Source: Bacillota bacterium
GTDB lineage: Bacteria > Bacillota > Clostridia > Tissierellales > Tissierellaceae
Direction of reading: 5' to 3'
DNA length: 64,000 nucleotides
Assembly (NCBI GenBank): GCA_023388495.1
Contig: JAEWGC010000037.1
Coordinates: 1-64,000 of the forward strand
Below the pieces are notes generated by a model, which saw only the letters and a program-made list of their open reading frames with translations, searched no databases and was not told where the DNA came from. Each line of letters starts with the position of its first letter. Positions within the stretch are counted from its first letter, which is position 1. Below, in pieces: positions 44,706 through 53,481 of this stretch. Made by a program: the position numbers and the translations under genes.

Positions 44706-45984
44706 TTAAAGTTCTTACTTCTCCTATTAAATACAATGAACCGCCAAATACTATCATATCATCTTCTTCTGCAATTTCCAGAGTCCTTTCTACAGCTTTT
44801 TTTATGTCCTTTTCTATAAAAACATTTTCATTATATTTTGCTATTTCTTTAGCTAATTCCTCTGCATCTAACTTTCTAGGCATATTTACCTCTGTAACTA
44901 CAATCTTGTCTGCCATAGGAGCTAATAATTCCACCATATGAGATGAATCTTTATCCTTTAGTATTCCTACTCCTAGGATTAGATTTTTATATTCAAATAA
45001 GTTAATAGCTTTTTTCAATTGTGCAATACCTTGTACATTATGTGCTCCATCTATTAGAAATATAGGATTTCTTCTCATAACTTCAAGTCTACCAGGCCAT
45101 TTAGTTTTTTGTAGTCCCTCTCTTATTTGTTCCTCAGAAATATCTACTAAACCTTTTTCCTTTAGAACTAATAAGGTTGTCAAGGCCAAGGTTGCATTAT
45201 ATACTTGATATTCACCTAACATAGAGATTTTTATATTATCCATATGAATATTACCATAATGATAATCAAACCTTGCCCCAGAATCAGATATTTCTTTTAC
45301 TATAATATTTTCCATTGGGGTTAGATAAAATTCTGCATTCTTTTCCTCTGTAACTTCTTTTATAACTCCTAAAGCTTCTTCCTCTTGAGGATAAGAAACT
45401 ACTATACTTTTTTCTTTTATTATACCAGCCTTTTGATAAGCAATCTTATCTAAAGTATCTCCTAAGACATCTATATGGTCGTAATCTATAGTGGTGATAA
45501 CTGATACCAAAGGCGAAGAAATAATATTAGTAGAGTCATATCTACCGCCTAGACCAACCTCTAATACTACATAGTCTACTTTTTCTTCTTTAAAATACAT
45601 AAAACCTATTGCTGTAACTATTTCAAATGTAGTAGGATGTTCAAAACCTTCTTCAACCATAATATCAGCTTTTTCTTTAATAAGACTAGTAATTCTCCCA
45701 AGAATCTCATCGGGTATATCCTGTCCATTTATTTGAATGCGTTCATTAAACCTTTCTATATAAGGGGAAGTAAATAGTCCAACCTTATATCCTCCAGCTT
45801 CTAATAAATGAGCAAGATAGGAGGAGGTGGAACCTTTCCCATTTGTTCCACCTATATGAATATATTTTAATCCTTCTTGAGGATTATTAAGCAAACTCAA
45901 AAGCTTACCTATTGAATCAAGCCCTAATCTTGAGCCATATTTATTTTTATCATTTATATATTCTAAAGCCTCTTGATACTTCAT
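44692..45984 (-). CDS. folC: Folylpolyglutamate synthase/dihydrofolate synthase
   Basis: A 430-residue Mur-fold ligase that adds glutamates to folates. P-loop IHIGGTNGKGSTSSYLAHLL, the YVVLEVGLGGRYDSTN segment, and TTIDYDHIDVLGDTLDKIAYQKAGI are all present. The ATG at 45984 follows GGGGGTAAAA. It starts within 14 bases of the valS stop, so it is transcribed with valS, a common arrangement in Firmicutes. Confidence 0.95.
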   Translation of the reverse strand: MKYQEALEYINDKNKYGSRLGLDSIGKLLSLLNNPQEGLKYIHIGGTNGKGSTSSYLAHLLEAGGYKVGLFTSPYIERFNERIQINGQDIPDEILGRITSLIKEKADIMVEEGFEHPTTFEIVTAIGFMYFKEEKVDYVVLEVGLGGRYDSTNIISSPLVSVITTIDYDHIDVLGDTLDKIAYQKAGIIKEKSIVVSYPQEEEALGVIKEVTEEKNAEFYLTPMENIIVKEISDSGARFDYHYGNIHMDNIKISMLGEYQVYNATLALTTLLVLKEKGLVDISEEQIREGLQKTKWPGRLEVMRRNPIFLIDGAHNVQGIAQLKKAINLFEYKNLILGVGILKDKDSSHMVELLAPMADKIVVTEVNMPRKLDAEELAKEIAKYNENVFIEKDIKKAVERTLEIAEEDDMIVFGGSLYLIGEVRTLIKLL

Positions 45985-45997
45985 TTTTACCCCCACT

Positions 45998-48649
45998 TTA
46001 TCTATTAGATTTTATGCCATCAAGTCTTTCTATTACTTTTTCAAGCATTTCCTCATATTTCTTTTGCTTTTCTCTTTCCTCTTCTACTACCTTTTCAGGA
46101 GCCTTCTTTACAAAGCCCTCATTAGATAATTTCCCTACTACCCTCTTTATTTCACCTTCAAGTTTTTCTTTCTCTTTCTCTAATCTCTCAATTTCCTTTT
46201 CAAAATCAATTAAATCCTTTAAAGGCAAGAATACCTCACATCTATCTAGTACCACTGATATATTATCTTCCCCTATACCTTCTTTAGTATCTCGTAGCTC
46301 TATTTCTTCGGCAGATGCAAGATTTAAGAAATATCTTTTTCCGTAATTAATAATATTCTTTATCTTTTCATCCTTAGTTACAAAAATTTGTGTGGATTTT
46401 CTGGAGGGTACAATATTCATTTCAGCTCTAGCATTTCTTATACCCTTTATTCCTGATTTAATAAATTCAATTGCCTCTTCTGATTCAGGGAAATTAAATT
46501 CTTCCGTATATATTGGCCAAGAACTTAGGATTAATGGAGTCTCATTTCCTGGTAGGTGCTGCCAAATCTCTTCGGTTATAAATGGCATAAATGGATGAAG
46601 AAGTTTTAATATACCTTTTAGTACAAATAATAAAACTTTTTCAGCAGTTTCTTTACTAGACTTGTTTTCTCCATATAATCTTGACTTAACCATTTCAATG
46701 TACCAGTCACAGTATTCATCCCAAATAAAGTCATATATCTTTTGTGCTGCCATACCAATTTCATATCTATCTAAGTTTTCTGTAGCTTCTTTAATTACTG
46801 AATTTAATCTAGATAAAATCCATCTATCTTCTTCCTCTAGATTTTCTAAGGATAATTCTTCATTAGCCACATCCTCTTCAAGGTTCATAAGAACAAATCT
46901 AGTTGCATTCCATAGTTTGTTAGCAAAGTTTCTATTGGCTTCTACTCTTTCTATATAAAACCTCATATCATTTCCCGGGGAATTTCCCGTAACTAAAGTA
47001 AATCTCAGAGCATCTGCTCCGTATTCATCTATTATCTCTAATGGGTCTATACCATTTCCTAAGGATTTACTCATCTTTCTTCCTTGTGAATCACGAACAA
47101 GTCCTGTAAGGAATACATCTTTAAATGGAACTTCCCCCATTTGCTCAATACTTGAGAATACCATTCTAACTACCCAGAAGAATATAATATCATATCCCGT
47201 AACTAATACATCAGTAGGGAAGAAATACTCTAAGTCCTCTGTTTTATCAGGCCATCCTAAGGTTGAGAAAGGCCATAGTGCTGATGAGAACCAAGTATCT
47301 AAGGTATCAGTATCTTGACGCAAGTTAGCACTATTACATTTAGCACATGCCTTAGGTGCAGTTCTAGATACTACAATCTCTCCACAATCATCACAATAGT
47401 ATACTGGAAGTCTATGTCCCCACCATAATTGTCTAGAAATACACCAATCTCTAATGCCTTCTAACCAATTAGTATAGATCTTTCCAAATCTTTCAGGTAT
47501 GAAGTTTACTTCACCATTTTTATATGCTTCAAGAGCTGGTTTAGCTAGTGGCTCCATACTTACAAACCATTGCTTTGAAATAAGAGGTTCTACAATAGTA
47601 GTACATCTTTCACAATGACCTACTGCATTTTGATGTTCCTTAATCTCTACTAAATATCCCTGAACTTGTAAATCTTCTATTATTTTGTTTCTAGCTTCGT
47701 ATCTTTCTAGGCCCTCATATATTCCACCATTAGCACCAATAGTACCGTCTTCATTCATTATAATATATTGACCAAGTCCATGTCTTTCTCCTACTTCAAA
47801 GTCATTAGGATCATGAGATGGTGTAATCTTAACTGCACCAGTACCAAATTCCATTTCAACATAATCATCTGCAATTATTGGAATTTCCTTATTCATTAAA
47901 GGAAGTATAGCCATCTTGCCTATTAAACTAGTATATCTTTCATCTTCTGGATTAACAGCTATTGCTAAGTCTCCTAACATAGTCTCTGGCCTAGTAGTAG
48001 CTATAACTATATATTCATCACTATCCTTAATAGGATATCTAATATGCCAAATATGTCCCTGTGAATCCTCATGCTCTACTTCTGCATCAGATATTGCTGT
48101 TCTACAGTTTGGGCACCAGTTAATTATTCTGTCTCCCCTATAGATCAAGCCTTTTTCATATAATCTAATAAAAACTTCTTCTACAGCCTTACTAAGTCCT
48201 TCATCTAAAGTAAATCTGTCTCTCGTCCAGTCACAGGAAACTCCCAACTTTTTAAGTTGGTTTTTGATTGTACTTCCATATTTATGAGTCCAATCCCAAG
48301 CTTCTTCTAGAAATCCCTCACGTCCTAATTCTTCCTTTGACTTTCCTTCTTTCTTAATCTTTTCTACTACCTTAGCTTCTGTAGATATACTAGCATGATC
48401 TGTGCCTGGTAGCCATAAAGCTGAATAGCCTTCCATCCTCTTCCATCTAGTTAAAATATCTTGAATCGTATTATTAAGTGCATGACCCATATGAAGACTA
48501 CCTGTTACATTTGGTGGTGGCATCATTATTGTATATGGTTTTTTAGTTTTATCTACATGAGCCACAAAATGACCATTATCACTCCAGTATTTATAAAGTC
48601 TGTCTTCAAAGTCCTTGGGGTTATAGGTCTTTGGTAAGTTTTCTAACAT
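45998..48649 (-). CDS. valS: Valyl-tRNA synthetase
   Basis: Class I synthetase, 883 residues from the ATG at 48649 (GGGAGGAGA before it): [19 protein letters not shown] holds the HIGH motif, [18 protein letters not shown] the KMSKS motif; the editing domain, anticodon-binding domain and C-terminal coiled coil follow. Expression is controlled by the T-box upstream. An unusual repeat of about 265 bp separates the leader terminator from the gene. Confidence 0.97.
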   Translation of the reverse strand: MLENLPKTYNPKDFEDRLYKYWSDNGHFVAHVDKTKKPYTIMMPPPNVTGSLHMGHALNNTIQDILTRWKRMEGYSALWLPGTDHASISTEAKVVEKIKKEGKSKEELGREGFLEEAWDWTHKYGSTIKNQLKKLGVSCDWTRDRFTLDEGLSKAVEEVFIRLYEKGLIYRGDRIINWCPNCRTAISDAEVEHEDSQGHIWHIRYPIKDSDEYIVIATTRPETMLGDLAIAVNPEDERYTSLIGKMAILPLMNKEIPIIADDYVEMEFGTGAVKITPSHDPNDFEVGERHGLGQYIIMNEDGTIGANGGIYEGLERYEARNKIIEDLQVQGYLVEIKEHQNAVGHCERCTTIVEPLISKQWFVSMEPLAKPALEAYKNGEVNFIPERFGKIYTNWLEGIRDWCISRQLWWGHRLPVYYCDDCGEIVVSRTAPKACAKCNSANLRQDTDTLDTWFSSALWPFSTLGWPDKTEDLEYFFPTDVLVTGYDIIFFWVVRMVFSSIEQMGEVPFKDVFLTGLVRDSQGRKMSKSLGNGIDPLEIIDEYGADALRFTLVTGNSPGNDMRFYIERVEANRNFANKLWNATRFVLMNLEEDVANEELSLENLEEEDRWILSRLNSVIKEATENLDRYEIGMAAQKIYDFIWDEYCDWYIEMVKSRLYGENKSSKETAEKVLLFVLKGILKLLHPFMPFITEEIWQHLPGNETPLILSSWPIYTEEFNFPESEEAIEFIKSGIKGIRNARAEMNIVPSRKSTQIFVTKDEKIKNIINYGKRYFLNLASAEEIELRDTKEGIGEDNISVVLDRCEVFLPLKDLIDFEKEIERLEKEKEKLEGEIKRVVGKLSNEGFVKKAPEKVVEEEREKQKKYEEMLEKVIERLDGIKSNR

Positions 48650-48691
48650 TTTATATCTCCTCCCTTGATTCAATTCACAATTATTATCTAG

Positions 48692-48957
48692 GCCATATCA
48701 CGCAGTCTCGAAACTCAAATCTATTTACTACATTAATTTGCTCCGCAGGATATACTTCAGTATCCCTTTAGGGCTCGCTACGCTCGTATAGATTTGGTTC
48801 TCGTTGCCTTTTTGTCCAATAAGCGACAGCGAATTGCAAACAAAACGGACAGCGTAGGTGCGTTTGACCTACATCAACTCACAACATATCTCTACCCCGT
48901 AGGGTATATTTAAGTGGTGTCCGTTAGGACCTTTCGTTCGTTGTGTTAGGTCATAAA
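48692..48957 (-). repeat. GC-richer repeat element between the valS T-box and valS
   Basis: It starts at the end of the T-box U-run with TTATGACCTAAC, contains GGTCCTAACGGACACCAC, TACCCTACGGGGTAGA, GTAGGTCAAACGCA and CCAAATCTATACGAGCGTAG, and ends AGTTTCGAGACTGCGTGATAT, as in the element before thrS. It is longer than the thrS copy by an inserted part (about 48800-48850, TTTTGTTTGCAATTCGCTG and neighbours). No coding capacity is evident. Confidence 0.75.
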
Positions 48958-49195
48958 AAATCCCTTCATCCTAACAAACGTAAGGACGAAGGGTAATTCG
49001 CGGTACCACCTTAATTTCATGGAAATCTCCATGACTCTCAAGTAAATATAAGGGTTTACCCCTTCAAGCTTACTCCTTTTCAGCTTGAATGCTCCAAAGC
49101 TACCTTCAGTAAATACTTAACTTAAGGATTTCTCAGCCTAGAATCCTCTCTCTGTATAGGGTATTTACCTACTCCTCTTTATCAAAGCAAATTCT
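48958..49195 (-). promoter_or_regulatory. T-box riboswitch leader of valS
   Basis: The core AAGGTGGTACCGCG is followed by the terminator CCCTTCGTCCTTACG...GGATGAAGGG and a T-run. Stem I precedes, and GAAGGTAGCTTTGGAGC puts GTA (valine) in the specifier position. Confidence 0.93.
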
Positions 49196-49210
49196 TAAAT
49201 TATTTATTTA

Positions 49211-49239
49211 ATTATATATACATAATTTTTATTTGTCAA
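49211..49239 (-). promoter_or_regulatory. valS promoter, overlapping the end of pgsA
   Basis: TTGACA (49234-49239) and TATAAT (49211-49216), 17-bp spacer, on the minus strand. The -35 box lies inside the last codons of pgsA. Confidence 0.85.
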
Positions 49240-49780
49240 CTATCTCATTAACCGTATTGTGCTTCATTTTCATAAAAATAATCAAATAATTTATAAAAGC
49301 AATAATATTTAAGGCTACTGTTAATAAAAACAATGATGTTGATATTAGTTCAGGAAATTTAAACACTATGGATAATGTAGCTGCATAAAAAGACATAGTT
49401 GCAATTTTTCCATATCTATTTGAAGGCATTACCTGTTTCCCTTTAAATAAATATAATGTAGCCCCTCCTAATATCATCATTACTTCTTTTATTCCTAAGG
49501 CAATTAATATCCAAATGGGTATAATCCCCTTCGTTGTAAAACTAATCAAAATAGTAAATGTCATTAGTTTATCTGCTATGGGGTCTAAAACTATACCAAG
49601 TTTTGTAGACATATTATACTTTCTAGCAATATATCCATCTAATACATCAGAAATTCCCGCTAAAATAAATATCAACCCTGCAAATAAAATATTATGTTCA
49701 AAATTAGAATAAAAGAAGTACAAGTAAACTGGAATCAATAATATTCTCAAAATAGTCAACATATTAGGTATATTTATCAT
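49229..49780 (-). CDS. pgsA: CDP-diacylglycerol-glycerol-3-phosphate phosphatidyltransferase
   Basis: The 183-residue membrane protein has the CDP-alcohol phosphotransferase signature SDVLDGYIARKYNMSTKLGIVLDPIADK with all four aspartates. It makes phosphatidylglycerol phosphate, the first step to phosphatidylglycerol. The ATG at 49780 follows AAGGGGGATT; the TTG two codons earlier sits too near that site. The gene's end carries the valS -35 element. Confidence 0.9.
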   Translation of the reverse strand: MINIPNMLTILRILLIPVYLYFFYSNFEHNILFAGLIFILAGISDVLDGYIARKYNMSTKLGIVLDPIADKLMTFTILISFTTKGIIPIWILIALGIKEVMMILGGATLYLFKGKQVMPSNRYGKIATMSFYAATLSIVFKFPELISTSLFLLTVALNIIAFINYLIIFMKMKHNTVNEIVDK

Positions 49781-49885
49781 ACTCAATCCCCCTTTAGCAA
49801 CTAATTTGTAACCTTTGCCATATTTTAGAATATTATAACATTAAATAAGGCTTTCGTATACCCATATTATGCAAGGAGGGATAAG

Positions 49886-50887
49886 ATGTCAAATCTTTTT
49901 AAAAAAATTTCTTTTATTTTAATCCTAGTGATTGTATTAACATTAGGATTAACAGGATGTAAAAAAGAAACTGAGTTAAAACCTATTAGGTTAGTTGAAG
50001 TTACTCACTCTCTATTTTATACCCCACAATATGTAGCCATAACTCAAGGATTCTTCGAAGAAGAAGGATTAAAGGTTGAATTAATCAACGGTAAAGGTGC
50101 GGATAAGGTTATGGCTGCACTACTAAGCAATGAGGCTGAGATAGGGTTTATGGGCCCTGAGGCATCAGTATATGTCTATAATCAAGGAAGAGATAATTAT
50201 GTAATTAACTTTGCACAATTGACACAAAGAGATGGCTCATTCTTAGTAGGCAGAGAAAAAGACGATAACTTTACATTTGATAAGCTAAAGGGCAAAACTA
50301 TAATCGGCGGTAGAAAAGGTGGCATGCCTGAAATGACCTTAGAATATGTACTAAAAAATAATGGTCTAAAATTAGGTGAAGATATAATTGTTAGAACAGA
50401 CATACAATTCGATGTAATGGCAGGAGCCTTTGTTGGTGGTGAAGGAGATTATGTAACATTATTTGAACCTGTAGCAGCTACCTTAGAAAAAGAAGGTAAA
50501 GGTTATGTAGTAGCCTCCATAGGTAAAGAAGGAGGATATATTCCATATACTTGCTATTCAGCCACCAAGGAATACATTGAAAAGAATAAAGATGTAATCC
50601 AAAAATTTACAAATGCAATATATAAAGGCATGGTTTGGGTTCAAGAACATAGTAGTGAAGAAATTGCAGATGCTGTAATCCCACAATTCCCTGATACTGA
50701 TAAAGAAGTTCTTATTACTCTAATAGAAAGATATAGAGACCAAGATTCTTGGAAACCAGATTTAATTATTACAGAAGATGGACTAAATCATATGATGAAT
50801 ATTATGGAATCAGCTGGAGAATTAGACAAGAGAGCTGACTATGAAAAGATAGTAACTACTGAATTTGCTAAAAAAGCTATGAAGTAG
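49886..50887 (+). CDS. ABC transporter substrate-binding lipoprotein, SsuA/TauA/ThiY type (orphan)
   Basis: A 333-residue lipoprotein: signal peptide with lipobox LTLGLTGC and an NMT1/SsuA-like domain (IRLVEVTHSLFYTPQYVAITQGFFEEEGLKVEL, LSNEAEIGFMGPEASV, KLKGKTIIGGRKGGMPEM). Relatives bind sulfonates, nitrate or thiamine precursors. No permease or ATPase gene is adjacent, so the substrate and partners are unknown. AAGGAGGG precedes the ATG. Confidence 0.85.
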   Translation: MSNLFKKISFILILVIVLTLGLTGCKKETELKPIRLVEVTHSLFYTPQYVAITQGFFEEEGLKVELINGKGADKVMAALLSNEAEIGFMGPEASVYVYNQGRDNYVINFAQLTQRDGSFLVGREKDDNFTFDKLKGKTIIGGRKGGMPEMTLEYVLKNNGLKLGEDIIVRTDIQFDVMAGAFVGGEGDYVTLFEPVAATLEKEGKGYVVASIGKEGGYIPYTCYSATKEYIEKNKDVIQKFTNAIYKGMVWVQEHSSEEIADAVIPQFPDTDKEVLITLIERYRDQDSWKPDLIITEDGLNHMMNIMESAGELDKRADYEKIVTTEFAKKAMK

Positions 50888-50912
50888 AAAAGGTCCCTCG
50901 AGGGACCTTTTA
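50888..50912 (+). terminator. Terminator of the substrate-binding gene
   Basis: AAAAGGTCCCTCGAGGGACCTTTT, a perfect palindrome directly after the stop. Confidence 0.88.
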
Positions 50913-50984
50913 TCTTATCCATAGCAAATATAAGTCTAAGTCTCCTCTGATAAATATAATTAATTATATTTTATTAAATATAGC

Positions 50985-51013
50985 TTGCTATTAGTTAATA
51001 ATTATGTTATGCT
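50985..51013 (+). promoter_or_regulatory. Probable promoter of the cold-shock gene
   Basis: TTGCTA (50985-50990) and TATGCT (51008-51013) with a 17-bp spacer predict a 5' leader of about 130 nt, as is typical of cold-shock mRNAs. Confidence 0.5.
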
Positions 51014-51151
51014 TAGCATGAACTTAAATTAAATGTAAAAAGTAACATAATATATATTTCGATACGTACTGGCAATTTGCATACATGTGTAGAAATTTTA
51101 TTAGTGGTTTATTACAGTTGTTTAAGAAATAAAATTTGGAGGTACACATTT

Positions 51152-51349
51152 ATGAAAGGTACAGTAAAATGGTTTAACGCAGAAAAAGGATTTGGATTTA
51201 TTACAGGACAAGACGGAAATGATGTTTTCGCTCACTTCTCACAAATCCAAAAAGACGGTTTCAAAGCTTTAGAAGAAGGCCAAGAAGTAGAATTTGACGT
51301 AATTCAAGGACAAAAAGGTCTTCAAGCAGAAAATATCGTTATAAAATAG
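51152..51349 (+). CDS. Cold-shock protein (CspA family)
   Basis: A 65-residue single OB fold with RNP1 KGFGFIT and RNP2 [10 protein letters not shown], starting [15 protein letters not shown]. It binds single-stranded RNA and acts as an RNA chaperone. GGAGGT precedes this ATG by eight bases; the frame stays open into the leader, which is not coding. Terminator follows. Confidence 0.96.
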   Translation: MKGTVKWFNAEKGFGFITGQDGNDVFAHFSQIQKDGFKALEEGQEVEFDVIQGQKGLQAENIVIK

Positions 51350-51359
51350 TAAATATTTT

Positions 51360-51393
51360 ACCCCTAGAATAGTTAATATTCTAGGGGTTTTTA
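51360..51393 (+). terminator. Terminator of the cold-shock gene
   Basis: ACCCCTAGAATAGTTAATATTCTAGGGG followed by TTTTTAATTTT. Confidence 0.9.
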
Positions 51394-51427
51394 ATTTTAA
51401 AAATCTAGTTCCTAAAAATATATTTAG

Positions 51428-51931
51428 TTATATATGCTCATTTCTCCATAGTTTTTCATATCTAACTGCATTATATTTTACTGTCTCAATTTCTTCTTTT
51501 GTAACTTCTCTTCTAACTTTTCCAGGTGAACCCATTACTAGGGAATTAGGTGGAATAACAGCTCCTTCAGTAATTAATGATCCTGCTGCTATTATACAAT
51601 TATCACCTATAACTGCACCATTGAGGATTATTGCCCCCATACCGATTAAACAATTATTACCTACTTCACATCCATGAACTACAGCATTGTGCCCTACAGT
51701 AGTGTAATCACCTATCTTACATGGTACATCTGTGTCCACATGTACAGTAGCATTATCTTGAATGTTAGTGTATTTTCCAATAGTTATATAGCTCATATCT
51801 CCACGAGCAACCGCTCCATACCACATACTACTTCCCTCACCTATAGTTACATCTCCCAAAACATCTGCTGTCTCAGCAATAAATGCTTCTGGATGAATAT
51901 TAGTTTTCTTTTCCTTTAGGTCTTTTATCAT
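51428..51931 (-). CDS. Gamma carbonic anhydrase-like hexapeptide-repeat protein
   Basis: The 167-residue protein is a left-handed beta helix (repeats such as VTIGEGSSMWYGAVARGD, ITIGKYTNIQDNATVH and CLIGMGAIILNG). Metal-ligand histidines of the gamma class appear in ATVHVDTD and VGHNAVVHGCEV. Relatives often lack carbonic anhydrase activity, so the activity is open. The HD gene upstream is separated by a terminator. Confidence 0.85.
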   Translation of the reverse strand: MIKDLKEKKTNIHPEAFIAETADVLGDVTIGEGSSMWYGAVARGDMSYITIGKYTNIQDNATVHVDTDVPCKIGDYTTVGHNAVVHGCEVGNNCLIGMGAIILNGAVIGDNCIIAAGSLITEGAVIPPNSLVMGSPGKVRREVTKEEIETVKYNAVRYEKLWRNEHI

Positions 51932-51992
51932 ATCATGTCTCCCTTACTATTTATATTTCTATATATTACTTATTACCCTAATTATACCATAA

Positions 51993-52012
51993 AACCCAGC
52001 AAACGCTGGGTA
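51993..52012 (-). terminator. Terminator of the HD-domain gene
   Basis: Minus-strand hairpin ACCCAGCGTTTGCTGGGT followed by TTTAT. Confidence 0.75.
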
Positions 52013-52019
52013 ATAAATT

Positions 52020-52601
52020 TTATAGATCTCCCTTTAATCCTATTTCCTCTGCTACCTTTCTCATTGCAAGTATAGTCTCTCTAATTACATCATCTCTTTC
52101 CATTCCTAGCATCTCTATACCCTTTTCAATAATAGTTCTGTCTACACCTGCTGCAAAGGCCTTATCTTTCCACTTTTTCTTTACTGATTTTGGTTCTAGA
52201 TCTAGTACAGATCTGCTTGGACGAAGAAGTGCTACTGCTGTAATAAGACCTGTTAATTCATCTATGGCATATAATACTTTTTCCATTTTTTCTACTGGCT
52301 CTATATCACAGCATATTCCATAACCATGGCTTGCTATGGCTCTTGTGTAGTCCTCTGGATATCCTTCTTTCTTCAAAATATCCTGTACCTTTATACAATG
52401 CTCCTCTGGATACATTTCATAATCTAAATCATGAAGCAAGCCTACTACTGTCCATTTCTCTACATCTGGTTCATTAAAAATTTCTGCAAAATGTTTCATT
52501 GTTCCTTCAACTGCAAGAGCATGACGAAAAAGACTATCGGATTTATTATATTTTTTAAATAATTCTAAGGCTTCTTCTCTAGTTGGCTTTTTATTTATCA
52601 T
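52020..52601 (-). CDS. HD-domain phosphohydrolase-like protein
   Basis: A 193-residue protein with the HD motif set: FRHALAVEGTMKH, VVGLLHDLDYEMYPEEH (HD pair), ASHGYG and a later YAIDELTGLI. The substrate is unknown; relatives hydrolyse nucleotides or small phosphoesters. The ATG at 52601 follows GAAGGAAGG; a GTG eight codons upstream is in frame but the site suits the ATG. Confidence 0.85.
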   Translation of the reverse strand: MINKKPTREEALELFKKYNKSDSLFRHALAVEGTMKHFAEIFNEPDVEKWTVVGLLHDLDYEMYPEEHCIKVQDILKKEGYPEDYTRAIASHGYGICCDIEPVEKMEKVLYAIDELTGLITAVALLRPSRSVLDLEPKSVKKKWKDKAFAAGVDRTIIEKGIEMLGMERDDVIRETILAMRKVAEEIGLKGDL

Positions 52602-52668
52602 TTGATTACCTTCCTTCTTTATCACTTTATTATATATAATAGAATAGTGTATCTATAGTGTCAAGTCT

Positions 52669-52833
52669 TCTGGTCTAGCAATATTTTTTGCTACACTGGG
52701 ATAGGCTGTTGGTCTGGGAAACATTTGGAAGTTACCTTATCTTGTTGGAGAAAATGGTGGTGAAGCTTTTGTTCTAATTTATCTTATCTCTATATTATTA
52801 GTAGGTATACCCATAATGGTATCTCAGTTTTAT
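52669..52833 (+). pseudogene. Remnant of a sodium:neurotransmitter-symporter-family transporter
   Basis: The plus strand reads [52 protein letters not shown], matching the start of NSS-family transporters (membrane helix 1 with [15 protein letters not shown] and helix 2). The serine codon is replaced by a stop, there is no start region and nothing further of the gene remains. Its right end lies under the minus-strand YdcF-family gene. Confidence 0.8.
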
Positions 52834-53425
52834 AGAAGTTTATTCTATCTAAGACAAAGGATTTTATTACAGCGAAATATTCCCTAATATAAGACTTTAG
52901 GATAATTGTCGGTGGTATTTTTGCAGGTAATCCATATGGAATCATTCCCAATCTTTTAGCTAAAACCTTTGATCTAAAAATATGATATTTATTAGTTGCG
53001 ATTAAAATCTTTATATTTTCTTTATTATTTTCCTCTCTTATCTTATCTAAACTAAATTTTAGATTTTCGAAAGTGGATGTTGATTTATCTTCAATAATTA
53101 TTCTATTTCTTTCAATACCGTTATCTAATAAATATTTCTCCATGGCATGAGCCTCTGAAATATCTTCATTTATACCTTGTCCACCGGATACTACTACTTT
53201 TATATCTTGATTCTCAAGCAAATACTCTTTTGCAACTTTAAGTCTTTCAAGTAAAGCAGGAGAAGGTATACTTCCATATAATCTTGCTCCTAGTATAATA
53301 ACATAGTCAACATTATCACTTAAATTCTTTCTTCCCTCCATAATAATTAAACCTTCTATTATCATAAAGGATATTAAAATCATTCCTACTAAAATACCTA
53401 TTATTCTAAATATGAATTTTTTCAT
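52790..53425 (-). CDS. YdcF-family (DUF218) membrane-anchored protein
   Basis: The 211-residue protein has an N-terminal membrane helix ([20 protein letters not shown]) and the DUF218 domain: [57 protein letters not shown] and [13 protein letters not shown]. The family includes SanA and ElyC, linked to envelope integrity. The last 15 or so residues (about [17 protein letters not shown]) are read from the antisense of a dead transporter gene. Ribosome site GGGGAAGC is weak-fair. Confidence 0.85.
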   Translation of the reverse strand: MKKFIFRIIGILVGMILISFMIIEGLIIMEGRKNLSDNVDYVIILGARLYGSIPSPALLERLKVAKEYLLENQDIKVVVSGGQGINEDISEAHAMEKYLLDNGIERNRIIIEDKSTSTFENLKFSLDKIREENNKENIKILIATNKYHIFRSKVLAKRLGMIPYGLPAKIPPTIILKSYIREYFAVIKSFVLDRINFYKTEIPLWVYLLII

Positions 53426-53481
53426 AAGCTTCCCCTATTTATTCTATTAATTTTACTGATCTTTCTTAACCGTCCTGATTT

